Assembly (NCBI RefSeq): GCF_000308835.1
Contig: NZ_BAGN01000172.1
Location: forward strand, 25,049-89,048
Source of the DNA: Nocardia vinacea NBRC 16497
GTDB lineage: Bacteria; Actinomycetota; Actinomycetes; Mycobacteriales; Mycobacteriaceae
DNA: 64,000 nt
Reading direction: 5' to 3'
The notes beneath the pieces were generated by a model. It saw only the letters and a list, made by a program, of their open reading frames with translations. It ran no database searches and was not told where the DNA came from. The number at the start of each line of letters is the position of its first letter. Position 1 is the stretch's first letter. A program made the translations under genes and the position numbers. Of the stretch, positions 17,211 through 25,864 are shown piece after piece.

Positions 17211-18533
17211 CTACGGCAGCGCCGCGCAGTTGGATGGGGCAGGCATACCCGCAAGCCGATCGGTCAACCACTGCTGCGAGGCCACCAGTGACGGGAAGAA
17301 GGCAATCACGTGGGTGCCCACGAGTCCGGATGCGGGGGGAATTTCGGTATTCGCGTCCAACTGAACGGGCACTCCGTTACCGCACCAACCGGCGGCCACT
17401 TCGCGCACCGGCACAAATGGCGCTCCCTGGTCGTTCATGGCCGAGGCGGTAAATACCGGAACGGCCGGGGCGCGGGTGCCGATACGCTGCTCGGCGAATG
17501 CCGATCGCAATGCCGGGGACCGATCGATTACGGCGGTGAGCGGTTCACCGCTGGTGGTCCACTCGGACGTGCGCCCATGCTCCTGGGCAAGTCCGGTGGG
17601 GACCGCGCATTTGCCCTGGGATTCGTTGAGGATCGCCTTGCCGATGTCGTTGAGTTCGGCATCGAGCACCGGGCGAGTTTCCGGGTAGTCGGCGGCAATG
17701 CCGTTGAGTATCCAGGCGATTGCCGGTGCGAAATCGGCGCGGCCGTCGTTGTATCCGATGAAGTATTCGTCGTCCACCACCGGCCCACCGACGTAGGCGC
17801 CGCGTACATTCAGATCGGGGGCGTAGCTCGATTGCAGTTCGGCCGCACCGGCGGAGGCCATACCGCCCTGCGAATACCCGTAGAGGATGACCGGCGTGCC
17901 GGGGTTGAGACCGGAGCCGGGCAACTGCAGGGCGGCGCGCGCGGAGTCCAGTACCGCGTAGGCTTGCGATTTCCGGTTGAGATAGTCGTGCACGTCGGGC
18001 GTGCCGAGGCCGTGGTAGTCGGTCACCATTACCGCCATACCGCGATTCAGCAGCGAACGGATTGCCACCAGGTCGTATTCGAAGATCATGTCCAACGGCG
18101 GCTGGAACTGGACGATCTGCGACATCAGCTTCGAGGGCGCGCATTGATCGCCCTGCCCCTTGGTACCACCCGCGTACGCGACCAGCGGCTGCTCACCGGG
18201 GCCGGTCCACGGCACGGTCGGCTGCAGATACGTGCCGACCACCGCCGTAGCCGCATCGTGGGTATCGCTGCTGACGTACATGAGGCGCGTCGCCACCGCG
18301 GGGACCATTCCCGGCTGCCCGGGCGCCGACATTGCCACCGCCGCCGGTTCCGCGCGAACAATAGTGCCCCGCCCGTCCGGTAACGATGGCGGTGGAAGGT
18401 AGAAATCAGCCTCCGCGACCGGTTGCTCCCCGGCCGGTTGCGTCCATGCGTGTGGAGCGGTGACGGTCCCGCCGCCGACAACGATGAGGGTTCCCGTCAA
18501 AGCTGCGGCCAATCCAAATATTCGGCTGCGCAC
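17211..18533 (-). CDS. Secreted LIP-family lipase
   Basis: 440 aa. N-terminal signal peptide (IFGLAAALTGTLIVVGGGT). The LIP fold (secretory lipase, PF03583) is indicated by VMVTDYHGLGTP, nucleophile motif LYGYSQGGMA, and FTASAMNDQGAPFVPV near the C-terminus. It would hydrolyse host or environmental acyl esters outside the membrane. GTG at 18533 has GGAAGGAT 7 nt upstream and gives a proper signal-peptide N-region. Confidence 0.88.
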   Translation of the reverse strand: MRSRIFGLAAALTGTLIVVGGGTVTAPHAWTQPAGEQPVAEADFYLPPPSLPDGRGTIVRAEPAAVAMSAPGQPGMVPAVATRLMYVSSDTHDAATAVVGTYLQPTVPWTGPGEQPLVAYAGGTKGQGDQCAPSKLMSQIVQFQPPLDMIFEYDLVAIRSLLNRGMAVMVTDYHGLGTPDVHDYLNRKSQAYAVLDSARAALQLPGSGLNPGTPVILYGYSQGGMASAGAAELQSSYAPDLNVRGAYVGGPVVDDEYFIGYNDGRADFAPAIAWILNGIAADYPETRPVLDAELNDIGKAILNESQGKCAVPTGLAQEHGRTSEWTTSGEPLTAVIDRSPALRSAFAEQRIGTRAPAVPVFTASAMNDQGAPFVPVREVAAGWCGNGVPVQLDANTEIPPASGLVGTHVIAFFPSLVASQQWLTDRLAGMPAPSNCAALP

Positions 18534-18836
18534 GATTTCGATCCTTCCTGCGATTTTGGGGGGTACCCATGGCATCTAGAATCGGATAGTGAGGGTATCG
18601 CCTGAAGTGGCGGTTTTCCGCATATCCCGACGAGAAACGCCGATCGGCGACGGCCTCGAATCCCGTAAACACCGAGGTCCATTTCGGCGTCGGTTCGAGA
18701 CTTCCTCGATTGCGATCTCCGTTCGAGGCTGATCTCGCTCAGGTACGCGGCAGCGGCAAATGCGCGGCCGCCCCGCCGAAACAACAGTGGCCCACCCCGA
18801 CGAATCGGGATGGGCCACTGTGGGTATTCGCGCGTA
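18534..18836. other. Intergenic region between ilvC and lipase
   Basis: About 300 bp containing the ilvC terminator at 18784-18821 and the lipase promoter. No supported gene. Confidence 0.5.
18784..18821. terminator. Terminator of the ilvBNC operon
   Basis: ACAGTGGCCCACCCCGA and TCGGGATGGGCCACTGT pair over a 4-nt CGAA loop with one mismatch, 16 nt past the ilvC stop. Confidence 0.8.
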
Positions 18837-19850
18837 TTACGCGGTTTCGGTGATCGGCCGGTCGACCCAGCTCATCAGGCCGCGCAGCTTGGCGCCGGTG
18901 ACCTCGATAGGGTGCTCGGCGTTGGCCTTGCGCAGCGACTCGAGCTCCTTGTTGCCGCCCTCGACGTTGGCGACGAGGCGCTTGACGAAGCTGCCGTCCT
19001 GGATGTCGCGCAGGATGTCCTGCATGCGCTTCTTGGTGTCGGCGTCGATGACCCGCGGACCCGACAGGTAGCCACCGAATTCGGCGGTGTCGGAGACCGA
19101 GTAGTTCATGCGGGCGATGCCGCCCTCGTACATCAGGTCGACGATGAGCTTGAGCTCGTGCAGCACCTCGAAGTACGCCATCTCCGGCGCGTAGCCCGCC
19201 TCGACCATGACCTCGAAACCGGTCTTCACGAGCTCTTCGGTACCACCGCAGAGCACGGCCTGCTCACCGAACAGGTCGGTCTCGGTCTCTTCCTTGAAGG
19301 TGGTCTTGATGACGCCCGCGCGGGTGCCGCCGATGCCCTTGGCGTAGGACAGCGCCAGCGCCTGGCCCTCACCCTTCGGGTCCTGCTCGACCGCGATCAG
19401 GGCCGGAACGCCCTTGCCGTCGACGAACTGGCGACGCACCAGGTGGCCCGGGCCCTTCGGCGCGACCATGCCGATGGTCACGTTGGCCGGGGGCTTGATC
19501 AGGCCGAAGTGGATGTTGAGGCCGTGGCCGAAGAACAGCGCGTCGCCGTCCTTCAGGTTGGGCTCGATGTCGTTGGTGAAGATCGACGCCTGGGCGGTGT
19601 CGGGGGCCAGCACCATGATCACGTCGGCCCACGCGGAAACCTCCGCCGGGGTGCCGACGGTCAGGCCCGCCTCTTCGGCCTTCGGCCGCGACTTCGAACC
19701 CTCAGCGAGGCCGACGCGGACCTCGACGCCGGAGTCGCGCAGGCTCAGCGAGTGCGCGTGTCCCTGGCTGCCGTAGCCGATGACAGCGACCTTGCGGCCC
19801 TGGATGATCGACAGGTCGGCGTCGTCGTCGTAGAACATCTCGACTGCCAC
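18837..19850 (-). CDS. ilvC: Ketol-acid reductoisomerase
   Basis: 337 aa, the class I length. Second common step of valine, leucine and isoleucine synthesis: isomerises and reduces 2-acetolactate or 2-aceto-2-hydroxybutyrate with NADPH and Mg. Rossmann motif GYGSQGHAHSLSLRDSG near residues 25-41; metal ligands in DLMYEGGI and the conserved knotted C-terminal domain. GTG at 19850 has AGGGAA upstream and matches the usual MAVEMFYDDDADL start. Last gene of ilvB-ilvN-ilvC. Confidence 0.96.
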   Translation of the reverse strand: MAVEMFYDDDADLSIIQGRKVAVIGYGSQGHAHSLSLRDSGVEVRVGLAEGSKSRPKAEEAGLTVGTPAEVSAWADVIMVLAPDTAQASIFTNDIEPNLKDGDALFFGHGLNIHFGLIKPPANVTIGMVAPKGPGHLVRRQFVDGKGVPALIAVEQDPKGEGQALALSYAKGIGGTRAGVIKTTFKEETETDLFGEQAVLCGGTEELVKTGFEVMVEAGYAPEMAYFEVLHELKLIVDLMYEGGIARMNYSVSDTAEFGGYLSGPRVIDADTKKRMQDILRDIQDGSFVKRLVANVEGGNKELESLRKANAEHPIEVTGAKLRGLMSWVDRPITETA

Positions 19851-20041
19851 TGTAGGTTCCCTTCGGATCATCCCCGCCTTGGCGGGGCACACCTGTCAGA
19901 CAGGTGATGAGTTTGCAAATTTCGGATCAAATCGGATCCCCCACGTGCGCGGGGAGCGCGGCACGCCGACCGTCGATCGCAGCAAGACTAGCTCGTCACC
20001 ACGATCGACGGATCAGGCACTCGCCGCCACGGCGGCGAGCG

Positions 20042-20545
20042 TCAGCGAGTCGCTGTGATGGATTTCGGCCCACGGCCCACGGCGACCACACCGGACTGCA
20101 CGATCTCCCGGATGCCGTACGGCTCGAGCATCCGCAGCAGCGCGTCGAGCTTGGACCGGGTTCCGGTCGCCTCGACGGTGAGCGCGTCCGGCGAGACGTC
20201 GATCACCTTCGCCCGGAAGAGCGTAACCGCCTCGATGACCTGGGTCCGCACACTGGCGTCCGCACGCACCTTCACCAGGATCAGTTCGCGGGCGACCGAG
20301 GTGTCGGCGTCCTGCTCCACGATCTTGATGACGTTGACCAGCTTGTTGAGCTGCTTGGTGACCTGCTCGAGCGGCAGATCCTCGACCGTGACGACGATGG
20401 TCATACGCGAGATCTCCGGGATCTCGGTGCCGCCGACCGCCAGCGATTCGATATTGAAGCCGCGGCGGGAGAACAGCGCCGCGACCCGTGCCAGCACGCC
20501 CGGCTTATCCTCCACCAGCACGCTGAGGGTGTGAGTCGTACTCAC
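20042..20545 (-). CDS. ilvN: Acetolactate synthase regulatory subunit
   Basis: 167 aa. N-terminal ACT domain (TLSVLVEDKPGVLARVAALF, then GFNIESLAVG) that binds valine for feedback control of IlvB. The GTG start overlaps the ilvB stop by 4 nt (GTGA), so synthesis of the two subunits is coupled. Confidence 0.95.
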   Translation of the reverse strand: MSTTHTLSVLVEDKPGVLARVAALFSRRGFNIESLAVGGTEIPEISRMTIVVTVEDLPLEQVTKQLNKLVNVIKIVEQDADTSVARELILVKVRADASVRTQVIEAVTLFRAKVIDVSPDALTVEATGTRSKLDALLRMLEPYGIREIVQSGVVAVGRGPKSITATR

Positions 20546-22470
20546 TGTTCGGTCCCCTTGCTCTTGTCGTGCAACATCGCCTCGTGGATGACGGCGGGCT
20601 CGGCGGCCTGCTCGTCCTCGTCGAAGAGTGGGCGGATGCCGCGCGCGGCCATGATCTCGTCGTTGCTGGTGCCGGCGGCGACCATCGGCCACACCTGGGC
20701 GTCCTTGCCGACGATGAAGTCGATCACCACGGGACGGTCATTGATGGCCTGCGCCTCGCGGATCGCGGCCTCCACGTCTTCCTCACGCTCGACCCGGATG
20801 CCGTGGCAGCCCAGGGCTTCGGCGAGTTTGACGAAATCAGGGATGCGCAGGGTGTGCGTGCCCAGATCGGTGTTGGAGTAGCGCTCCTCGTAGAACAGGG
20901 TCTGCCACTGGCGGACCATGCCGAGATTGCCGTTGTTGATCAGCGCGACCTTGATCGGCACGCCCTCGACGGCGCAGGTGGCCAACTCCTGGTTGGTCAT
21001 CTGGAAGCAGCCGTCACCGTCGACCGCCCACACCTCTTTGTCCGGTGCGCCCATCTTGGCGCCCATGGCCGCCGGAACGGCGTAGCCCATGGTGCCGAGA
21101 CCACCGGAATTCAGCCAGGTGCGCGGGTTTTCGTACTTGATGAACTGCGCGGCCCACATCTGGTGCTGACCGACGCCGGCACAGTAGATGGCGTCGGGTC
21201 CGGCCAGGCGGCCGAGCGCATCGATGACGAATTCCGGCGACAGCGAGCCGTCACTCGGCGCCGTCCAGCCGAGCGGGTAGCTCTTGCGGATGCCGTCGAG
21301 GTACTGCCACCAGTCGGTGAGGTTCAGTTTCGGTGCGCCGGAGGGGTCGGCCTTCAGCGTTTCGATCAGTTCGACGATCACCTCGCGGCAGTCGCCGACG
21401 ATCGGGACGTCGGCGTGCCGGTTCTTACCGATCTCGGCCGGGTCGATATCGGCGTGGATGACCTTCGCATCGGGCGCGAAGGAGTCCAGCTGACCGGTGA
21501 CGCGGTCGTCGAAGCGCGCACCGAGGGTGATCAGCAGATCGGACTTCTGCAGGGCGGCGACGGCGCCGACGGTGCCGTGCATGCCCGGCATACCCATGTT
21601 GAGCTGGTGGCTGTCCGGGAAAGCACCGCGCGCCATCAGGGTGGTAACCACCGGGATGCCGGTCAGTTCGGCCAGTTCCAGCAGCTGGGGCGAGGCGTCG
21701 GCCTTGATCACACCGCCGCCGACGTAGAGCACCGGCTGCTTGGACTCCAGGATCATCCGCGCGGCCTCGCGCACCTGCTTACCGTGCGGTTTGGTCACCG
21801 GACGGTAGCCGGGCAGCCGCATCTCCGGCGGCCAGCTGAAGGTGGTCTGCGCCTGCAGCACGTCCTTCGGGATATCGACGAGCACCGCGCCCGGACGACC
21901 GGACGAGGCCAGGTAGAACGCCTCCGCGATCATGCGCGGGATGTCGATGCCATCGGTGATGAGGAAGTTGTGCTTGGTGATCGGCATGGTGATGCCGGAG
22001 ATATCGGCTTCCTGAAATGCGTCGGTGCCGATCAGGCCGCGCCCGACCTGGCCGGTGATGGCGACGATCGGGACCGAGTCCATCTGCGCGTCGGCGATCG
22101 GGGTGACCAGGTTGGTCGCGCCCGGACCTGAGGTGGCCATGCAGACGCCGACCTTGCCGGTGGCCTGCGCATAACCGGTGGCCGCGTGCCCCGCGCCCTG
22201 CTCGTGCCGGACGAGAACGTGACGGACCTTGGTGGAATCGAAGAGCGGGTCGTAGACCGGGAGAATCGCGCCGCCGGGAATGCCGAATACCGTGTCGACG
22301 CCGAGCTCCTCGAGGGAGCGGACGACGGACTGCGCGCCGGTGACCCGCTCGGGCGGGACCTGGCGGCGGTTCGCCGCGTTCGTCGGACCGCCAGCGGGCG
22401 CGGCCTGCTGATTCGCCGAGGGCGCCGGCCTGCGGGCCGAGGGCCCGGGCCGTGCGGTTGGTGCACTCAC
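20542..22470 (-). CDS. ilvB: Acetolactate synthase large subunit
   Basis: 642 aa ThDP-dependent enzyme that condenses pyruvate with pyruvate or 2-ketobutyrate. Features: VFGIPGGAILPVYD with the catalytic Glu region RHEQGAGHAATGYA, the FAD-site domain in the middle, and a ThDP motif beginning GDGCFQMTNQELATC and ending LINN. The first 35 residues are an Ala/Pro/Arg-rich extension. Transcription is controlled by the attenuator immediately upstream. Confidence 0.96.
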   Translation of the reverse strand: MSAPTARPGPSARRPAPSANQQAAPAGGPTNAANRRQVPPERVTGAQSVVRSLEELGVDTVFGIPGGAILPVYDPLFDSTKVRHVLVRHEQGAGHAATGYAQATGKVGVCMATSGPGATNLVTPIADAQMDSVPIVAITGQVGRGLIGTDAFQEADISGITMPITKHNFLITDGIDIPRMIAEAFYLASSGRPGAVLVDIPKDVLQAQTTFSWPPEMRLPGYRPVTKPHGKQVREAARMILESKQPVLYVGGGVIKADASPQLLELAELTGIPVVTTLMARGAFPDSHQLNMGMPGMHGTVGAVAALQKSDLLITLGARFDDRVTGQLDSFAPDAKVIHADIDPAEIGKNRHADVPIVGDCREVIVELIETLKADPSGAPKLNLTDWWQYLDGIRKSYPLGWTAPSDGSLSPEFVIDALGRLAGPDAIYCAGVGQHQMWAAQFIKYENPRTWLNSGGLGTMGYAVPAAMGAKMGAPDKEVWAVDGDGCFQMTNQELATCAVEGVPIKVALINNGNLGMVRQWQTLFYEERYSNTDLGTHTLRIPDFVKLAEALGCHGIRVEREEDVEAAIREAQAINDRPVVIDFIVGKDAQVWPMVAAGTSNDEIMAARGIRPLFDEDEQAAEPAVIHEAMLHDKSKGTEQ

Positions 22471-22568
22471 CGTCTTCGTTCCTAACTGTTCGTACTAGAC
22501 CCCGGACAACTGTGCTTGCACGTGGTGCCTTGCGAAGCGGCCACATGCCAGGACTTTGTCCCGAACAC

Positions 22569-22603
22569 AAAAAAGCCCCCGACAGCGCATGGCTGTTCGA
22601 GGG
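22569..22603 (-). terminator. ilvB attenuator terminator
   Basis: Read on the minus strand, CCCTCGAACAGC pairs with GCTGTCGGGGGC with one bulge and is followed by six T residues. It lies about 100 nt upstream of ilvB and 48 nt past a leader peptide with branched-chain codons. It is an intrinsic terminator inside the leader, as in classical attenuation. Confidence 0.85.
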
Positions 22604-22650
22604 TGGCGCGTCGCAACGCGAGCTGACGTATTCGACTCAGGTAGTCAGGC

Positions 22651-22704
22651 TCAACGCTGGACGCGCCGGCCGATTACGAGCAACTCGTTTCGATTCACGC
22701 GCAT
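22651..22704 (-). CDS. ilvB leader peptide
   Basis: 17-residue open frame MRVNRNELLVIGRRVQR, too short for standard gene finding. It carries consecutive Leu-Leu-Val-Ile codons plus two more Val codons. Ribosome stalling at these codons when branched-chain aminoacyl-tRNA is scarce would prevent the downstream terminator from forming. Leader peptides of this kind are known for ilvB in actinobacteria. Confidence 0.85.
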   Translation of the reverse strand: MRVNRNELLVIGRRVQR

Positions 22705-22738
22705 GACGGTATGTGTGCGCGAGTCGATCAGTCAAACA

Positions 22739-22757
22739 GGTCTCATTATGTGAGACC
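22739..22757. promoter_or_regulatory. Palindrome over the probable ilvB promoter
   Basis: GGTCTCA and TGAGACC are perfect 7-bp arms around 5 nt. On the minus strand the centre reads CATAAT, a plausible -10 box placed to start the leader transcript about 35 nt before the leader-peptide ATG. It may also be an operator shared with the divergent gene at 22802. Confidence 0.45.
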
Positions 22758-22801
22758 GAGCGGGTGCTCGAGTCCGTTCACCATGATGCGAGGATGGTGG
22801 T

Positions 22802-23542
22802 GTGTCATCACCGCATCAGTCCGTGCCACCGGCTAAATCGTCCCACACGCCCGCGGCGGGATCGGAGACGGGTAGTTCGCCGGAACCGACCGAGCCGAAG
22901 CAGACGGCGCAGGTCATCCGCATTACGCAGATGGCCTACCTCGGTGTGGTCGTACTGCTGTTCTGTGTCTTCTTCGCCTTCGTCGGCTGGCCGATCGGAC
23001 TGTGGTGGCTGCTACTGCTCCCGGTCGCGGCGGCGGTGTGGATCGAACGCACGCGCACCACGGTGTCCGAGGTCGGGCTGGATCTGCGCACGGTTTTCGG
23101 TTCACGGCACCTCGACTGGGCACAGGTCGCGGGGGTCGGCATTCCGAAGCGCGGGTTCGTGCGTGCCCATCTCACCGATGACACGGAGGTGAAGCTGCCC
23201 GCGGTGAGCTATGACCGGTTGCGTGATCTGATCCGTGCGTCGAACGGTCGGATTCCGGATCTGTTCGCGGCGGAGGCGGCGGCACGGGAGGCGGAGTACG
23301 CGGCGCGCGAGGCCGAGGCCGAAGGGCGTGAGGCCGAAACCAAGACGGCCGAAACCAACGGGCGCTCAGACGCGACGCAGACCGACACCGAGGCACCTGC
23401 CGAGACCGAGGTGCGGACGGCCGACACCGAAGCGCGCGGGGCCGAGACGAAGCAGACCGGAACCAACGGTCGCGACTCCGAGACGAACACCGAGACCAAG
23501 CCATCTGCCGCCGAGACCGAGGCGCGCGACTCCGATTCGTAG
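22802..23542 (+). CDS. CFP-6-like membrane protein with a PH-like domain
   Basis: 246 aa. Two membrane spans (residues about 42-80: AYLGVVVLLFCVFFAFVGW and IGLWWLLLLPVAAAVW), then a bacterial PH-like domain (TRTTVSEVGLDLRTVFGSRHLDWAQVAGVGI). The last 90 residues are a degenerate Glu/Thr/Ala-rich tail. The position divergent from ilvB corresponds to Rv3004 (low-molecular-weight antigen 6). Function of the family is unknown. Confidence 0.8.
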   Translation: MSSPHQSVPPAKSSHTPAAGSETGSSPEPTEPKQTAQVIRITQMAYLGVVVLLFCVFFAFVGWPIGLWWLLLLPVAAAVWIERTRTTVSEVGLDLRTVFGSRHLDWAQVAGVGIPKRGFVRAHLTDDTEVKLPAVSYDRLRDLIRASNGRIPDLFAAEAAAREAEYAAREAEAEGREAETKTAETNGRSDATQTDTEAPAETEVRTADTEARGAETKQTGTNGRDSETNTETKPSAAETEARDSDS

Positions 23543-23870
23543 CGGTTTACCGGTGGCGGGGATATCGACCGACGCCGGTAAGCTCGCCGACGGATGCGCG
23601 ATCTGGTGACCGCGCCGGTCGGACAATCCCCGCCCGCACTCACCAGACCTGTGAATACCGACGGTGCCGGAACCGACACGATGACACCGTTCGCGCCGAC
23701 GACCACCCTCGCGGCGACATCATCCCGAACCACAGACCGGCGATCAGCGCCGTCGACCACCACGAAAGGCCCGCCCGCGCGCAGGAGTAACGTGGTCGGT
23801 CGCTGAATTTGCTCATTGAGCGAACTCCGCGCAGTCGCACATCAGCCCCCGCGACCTCCCGAGGATCTAC
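23543..23870. other. Intergenic region upstream of ilvD
   Basis: About 330 bp without a supported gene; short Thr/Pro/Arg-rich frames on both strands have no recognisable features. It should contain the ilvD promoter. Confidence 0.5.
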
Positions 23871-25712
23871 ATGCCACCGCTTCGTTCACGGACAACCACC
23901 ATCGGCCGCAATGCCGCAGGCGCGCGCGCACTCTGGCGCGCCACCGGTATGACCGACACCGACTTCGGTAAGCCGATCGTCGCCATCGCGAACTCCTACA
24001 CGCAGTTCGTACCGGGCCACGTGCATCTGAAGAATGTCGGTGAGATCGTCGCGGACGCGGTGCGCGCCGCGGGTGGTGTACCGCGGGAGTTCCACACCAT
24101 CGCGGTCGACGACGGCATCGCGATGGGCCACGGCGGCATGCTCTACTCGCTGCCCTCGCGCGAAATCATCGCCGATTCGGTCGAATACATGGCGAATGCG
24201 CACACCGCCGACGCGCTGGTGTGCATCTCCAACTGCGACAAGATCACACCCGGCATGCTCAATGCCGCTATGCGCCTGAACATCCCGGCCGTCTTCGTTT
24301 CCGGCGGTCCGATGGAGGCCGGTAAGGCCGTTGTCGTCGACGGTGTCGCACAGGCACCGACCGATCTGATCACCGCGATCGCGGCCAGCGCCAATATGAA
24401 TGTCAGCGAGGACGGCCTGTCCGAGGTCGAGCGCAGCGCCTGTCCGACCTGCGGCTCCTGCTCCGGCATGTTCACCGCGAATTCGATGAACTGCCTCACC
24501 GAGGCGCTCGGACTCGCCTTGCCCGGCAACGGATCCACGCTGGCCACCCATGCCGCCCGCCACGCCCTGTTCGAGCGGGCGGGCACCGTGATCGTCGATA
24601 TCGCGAATCGCTGGTACCGCGAGGACGATGCGTCGGTGCTGCCGCGGAACGTGGCCAACGCCAAGGCCTTCCGCAATGCGATGGCGCTGGACGTCGCGAT
24701 GGGCGGTTCCACCAATACGGTGCTGCACACCCTGGCCGCCGCGCAGGAGGGTGAGATCGACTTCGAGTTGAGCACCATCGACGAGATTTCTCGCAAAGTG
24801 CCGTGCCTGTCGAAGGTCTCCCCCAACTCCGACTACCACATGGAGGATGTGCACCGCGCCGGTGGCATCCCGGCGATCCTCGGCGAGTTGCGCCGCGCCG
24901 GACTGCTGGAGACCGACGTCACCACGGTGCACACCAAGAGCTTCGACGAATGGCTCGACACCTGGGATATCCGCTCCGGCAAGGCATCCGATGAGGCGCT
25001 GGAGCTTTTCCACGCCGCGCCCGGTGGCGTGCGCACCACCGAGCCCTTCTCCACGAACAACCGCTGGTCCGCGCTCGATACCGACGCCGAGGGGGGCTGC
25101 ATCCGCGACAAGGCGCACGCCTACACGGTCGAGGGCGGCCTGGTTGTCCTGCGCGGCAATATCGCCCCCGACGGCGCGATCCTGAAGACCGCTGGCATCG
25201 ATGAGGAGCTGTTCTCCTTCCAAGGCCCGGCCGTCGTGGTCGAATCCCAGGAGGAGGCGGTTTCGGCGATCCTCGGTAAGAAGATCAAGCCGGGCGATGT
25301 GATCGTGGTCCGCTATGAGGGGCCCAAGGGCGGGCCGGGCATGCAGGAAATGTTGCACCCCACCGCATTTCTGAAGGGTGCGGGACTCGGCAAGGTGTGC
25401 GCGCTGATCACTGACGGCCGCTTCTCCGGCGGGACCTCCGGTCTGTCGATCGGTCACATGTCGCCCGAGGCCGCGGCGGGTGGTGCCGTCGGACTCATCG
25501 AAGACGGCGATCAGATCCGCATCGACGTCCAAACCCGAACCCTCGAGGTGCTGGTCGATGCCGCGATCCTGGCCGAGCGACGCGCGAAAATGGATGCCTC
25601 CGAACGGCCTTGGCAGCCGGTCGACCGCATCCGCCCGGTCACCACGGCGCTGCGCGCCTATGCCGCACTCGCCACCTCCGCCGACAAGGGTGCCGTTCGC
25701 CAGGTGCCATAG
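23871..25712 (+). CDS. ilvD: Dihydroxy-acid dehydratase
   Basis: 613 aa. Dehydrates 2,3-dihydroxy acids to 2-keto acids, the third common step of branched-chain amino-acid synthesis. Fe-S ligands in ISNCDKITPG and ACPTCGSCSGMF; FTANSMNCLTEALG is the family signature. ATG at 23871 has GAGGA 5 nt upstream. In M. tuberculosis ilvD is far from ilvBNC, so its place here is a genus-level difference. Confidence 0.96.
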   Translation: MPPLRSRTTTIGRNAAGARALWRATGMTDTDFGKPIVAIANSYTQFVPGHVHLKNVGEIVADAVRAAGGVPREFHTIAVDDGIAMGHGGMLYSLPSREIIADSVEYMANAHTADALVCISNCDKITPGMLNAAMRLNIPAVFVSGGPMEAGKAVVVDGVAQAPTDLITAIAASANMNVSEDGLSEVERSACPTCGSCSGMFTANSMNCLTEALGLALPGNGSTLATHAARHALFERAGTVIVDIANRWYREDDASVLPRNVANAKAFRNAMALDVAMGGSTNTVLHTLAAAQEGEIDFELSTIDEISRKVPCLSKVSPNSDYHMEDVHRAGGIPAILGELRRAGLLETDVTTVHTKSFDEWLDTWDIRSGKASDEALELFHAAPGGVRTTEPFSTNNRWSALDTDAEGGCIRDKAHAYTVEGGLVVLRGNIAPDGAILKTAGIDEELFSFQGPAVVVESQEEAVSAILGKKIKPGDVIVVRYEGPKGGPGMQEMLHPTAFLKGAGLGKVCALITDGRFSGGTSGLSIGHMSPEAAAGGAVGLIEDGDQIRIDVQTRTLEVLVDAAILAERRAKMDASERPWQPVDRIRPVTTALRAYAALATSADKGAVRQVP

Positions 25713-25728
25713 TCCCGTCACGAAAGCC

Positions 25729-25764
25729 AACGGCGTCCCTCGTGGCAACATGAGGGACGCCGTT
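25729..25764 (+). terminator. ilvD terminator
   Basis: AACGGCGTCCCTC pairs perfectly with GAGGGACGCCGTT over a 10-nt loop, followed by a T-rich stretch, 17 nt past ilvD. Confidence 0.85.
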
Positions 25765-25823
25765 TCCATTTCATCCCAACAGCATTGCGGCGCAACGCAT
25801 GTGCTATCGCCCAAGAAACGAAC

Positions 25824-25849
25824 GGCGCCCTTCGATGCCGAAGGGCGCC
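25824..25849 (-). terminator. Terminator of the DoxX gene
   Basis: GGCGCCCTTCG pairs perfectly with CGAAGGGCGCC over a 4-nt loop, 15 nt past the DoxX stop on the minus strand. Confidence 0.8.
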
Positions 25850-25864
25850 GGTTGTGTGGACGGG

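Noticed and set aside
20569..22131. 520-codon open frame on the plus strand across ilvB
   Set aside because: It is the antisense shadow of ilvB; high-GC codon usage keeps the opposite frame open and its translation has no protein-like features.
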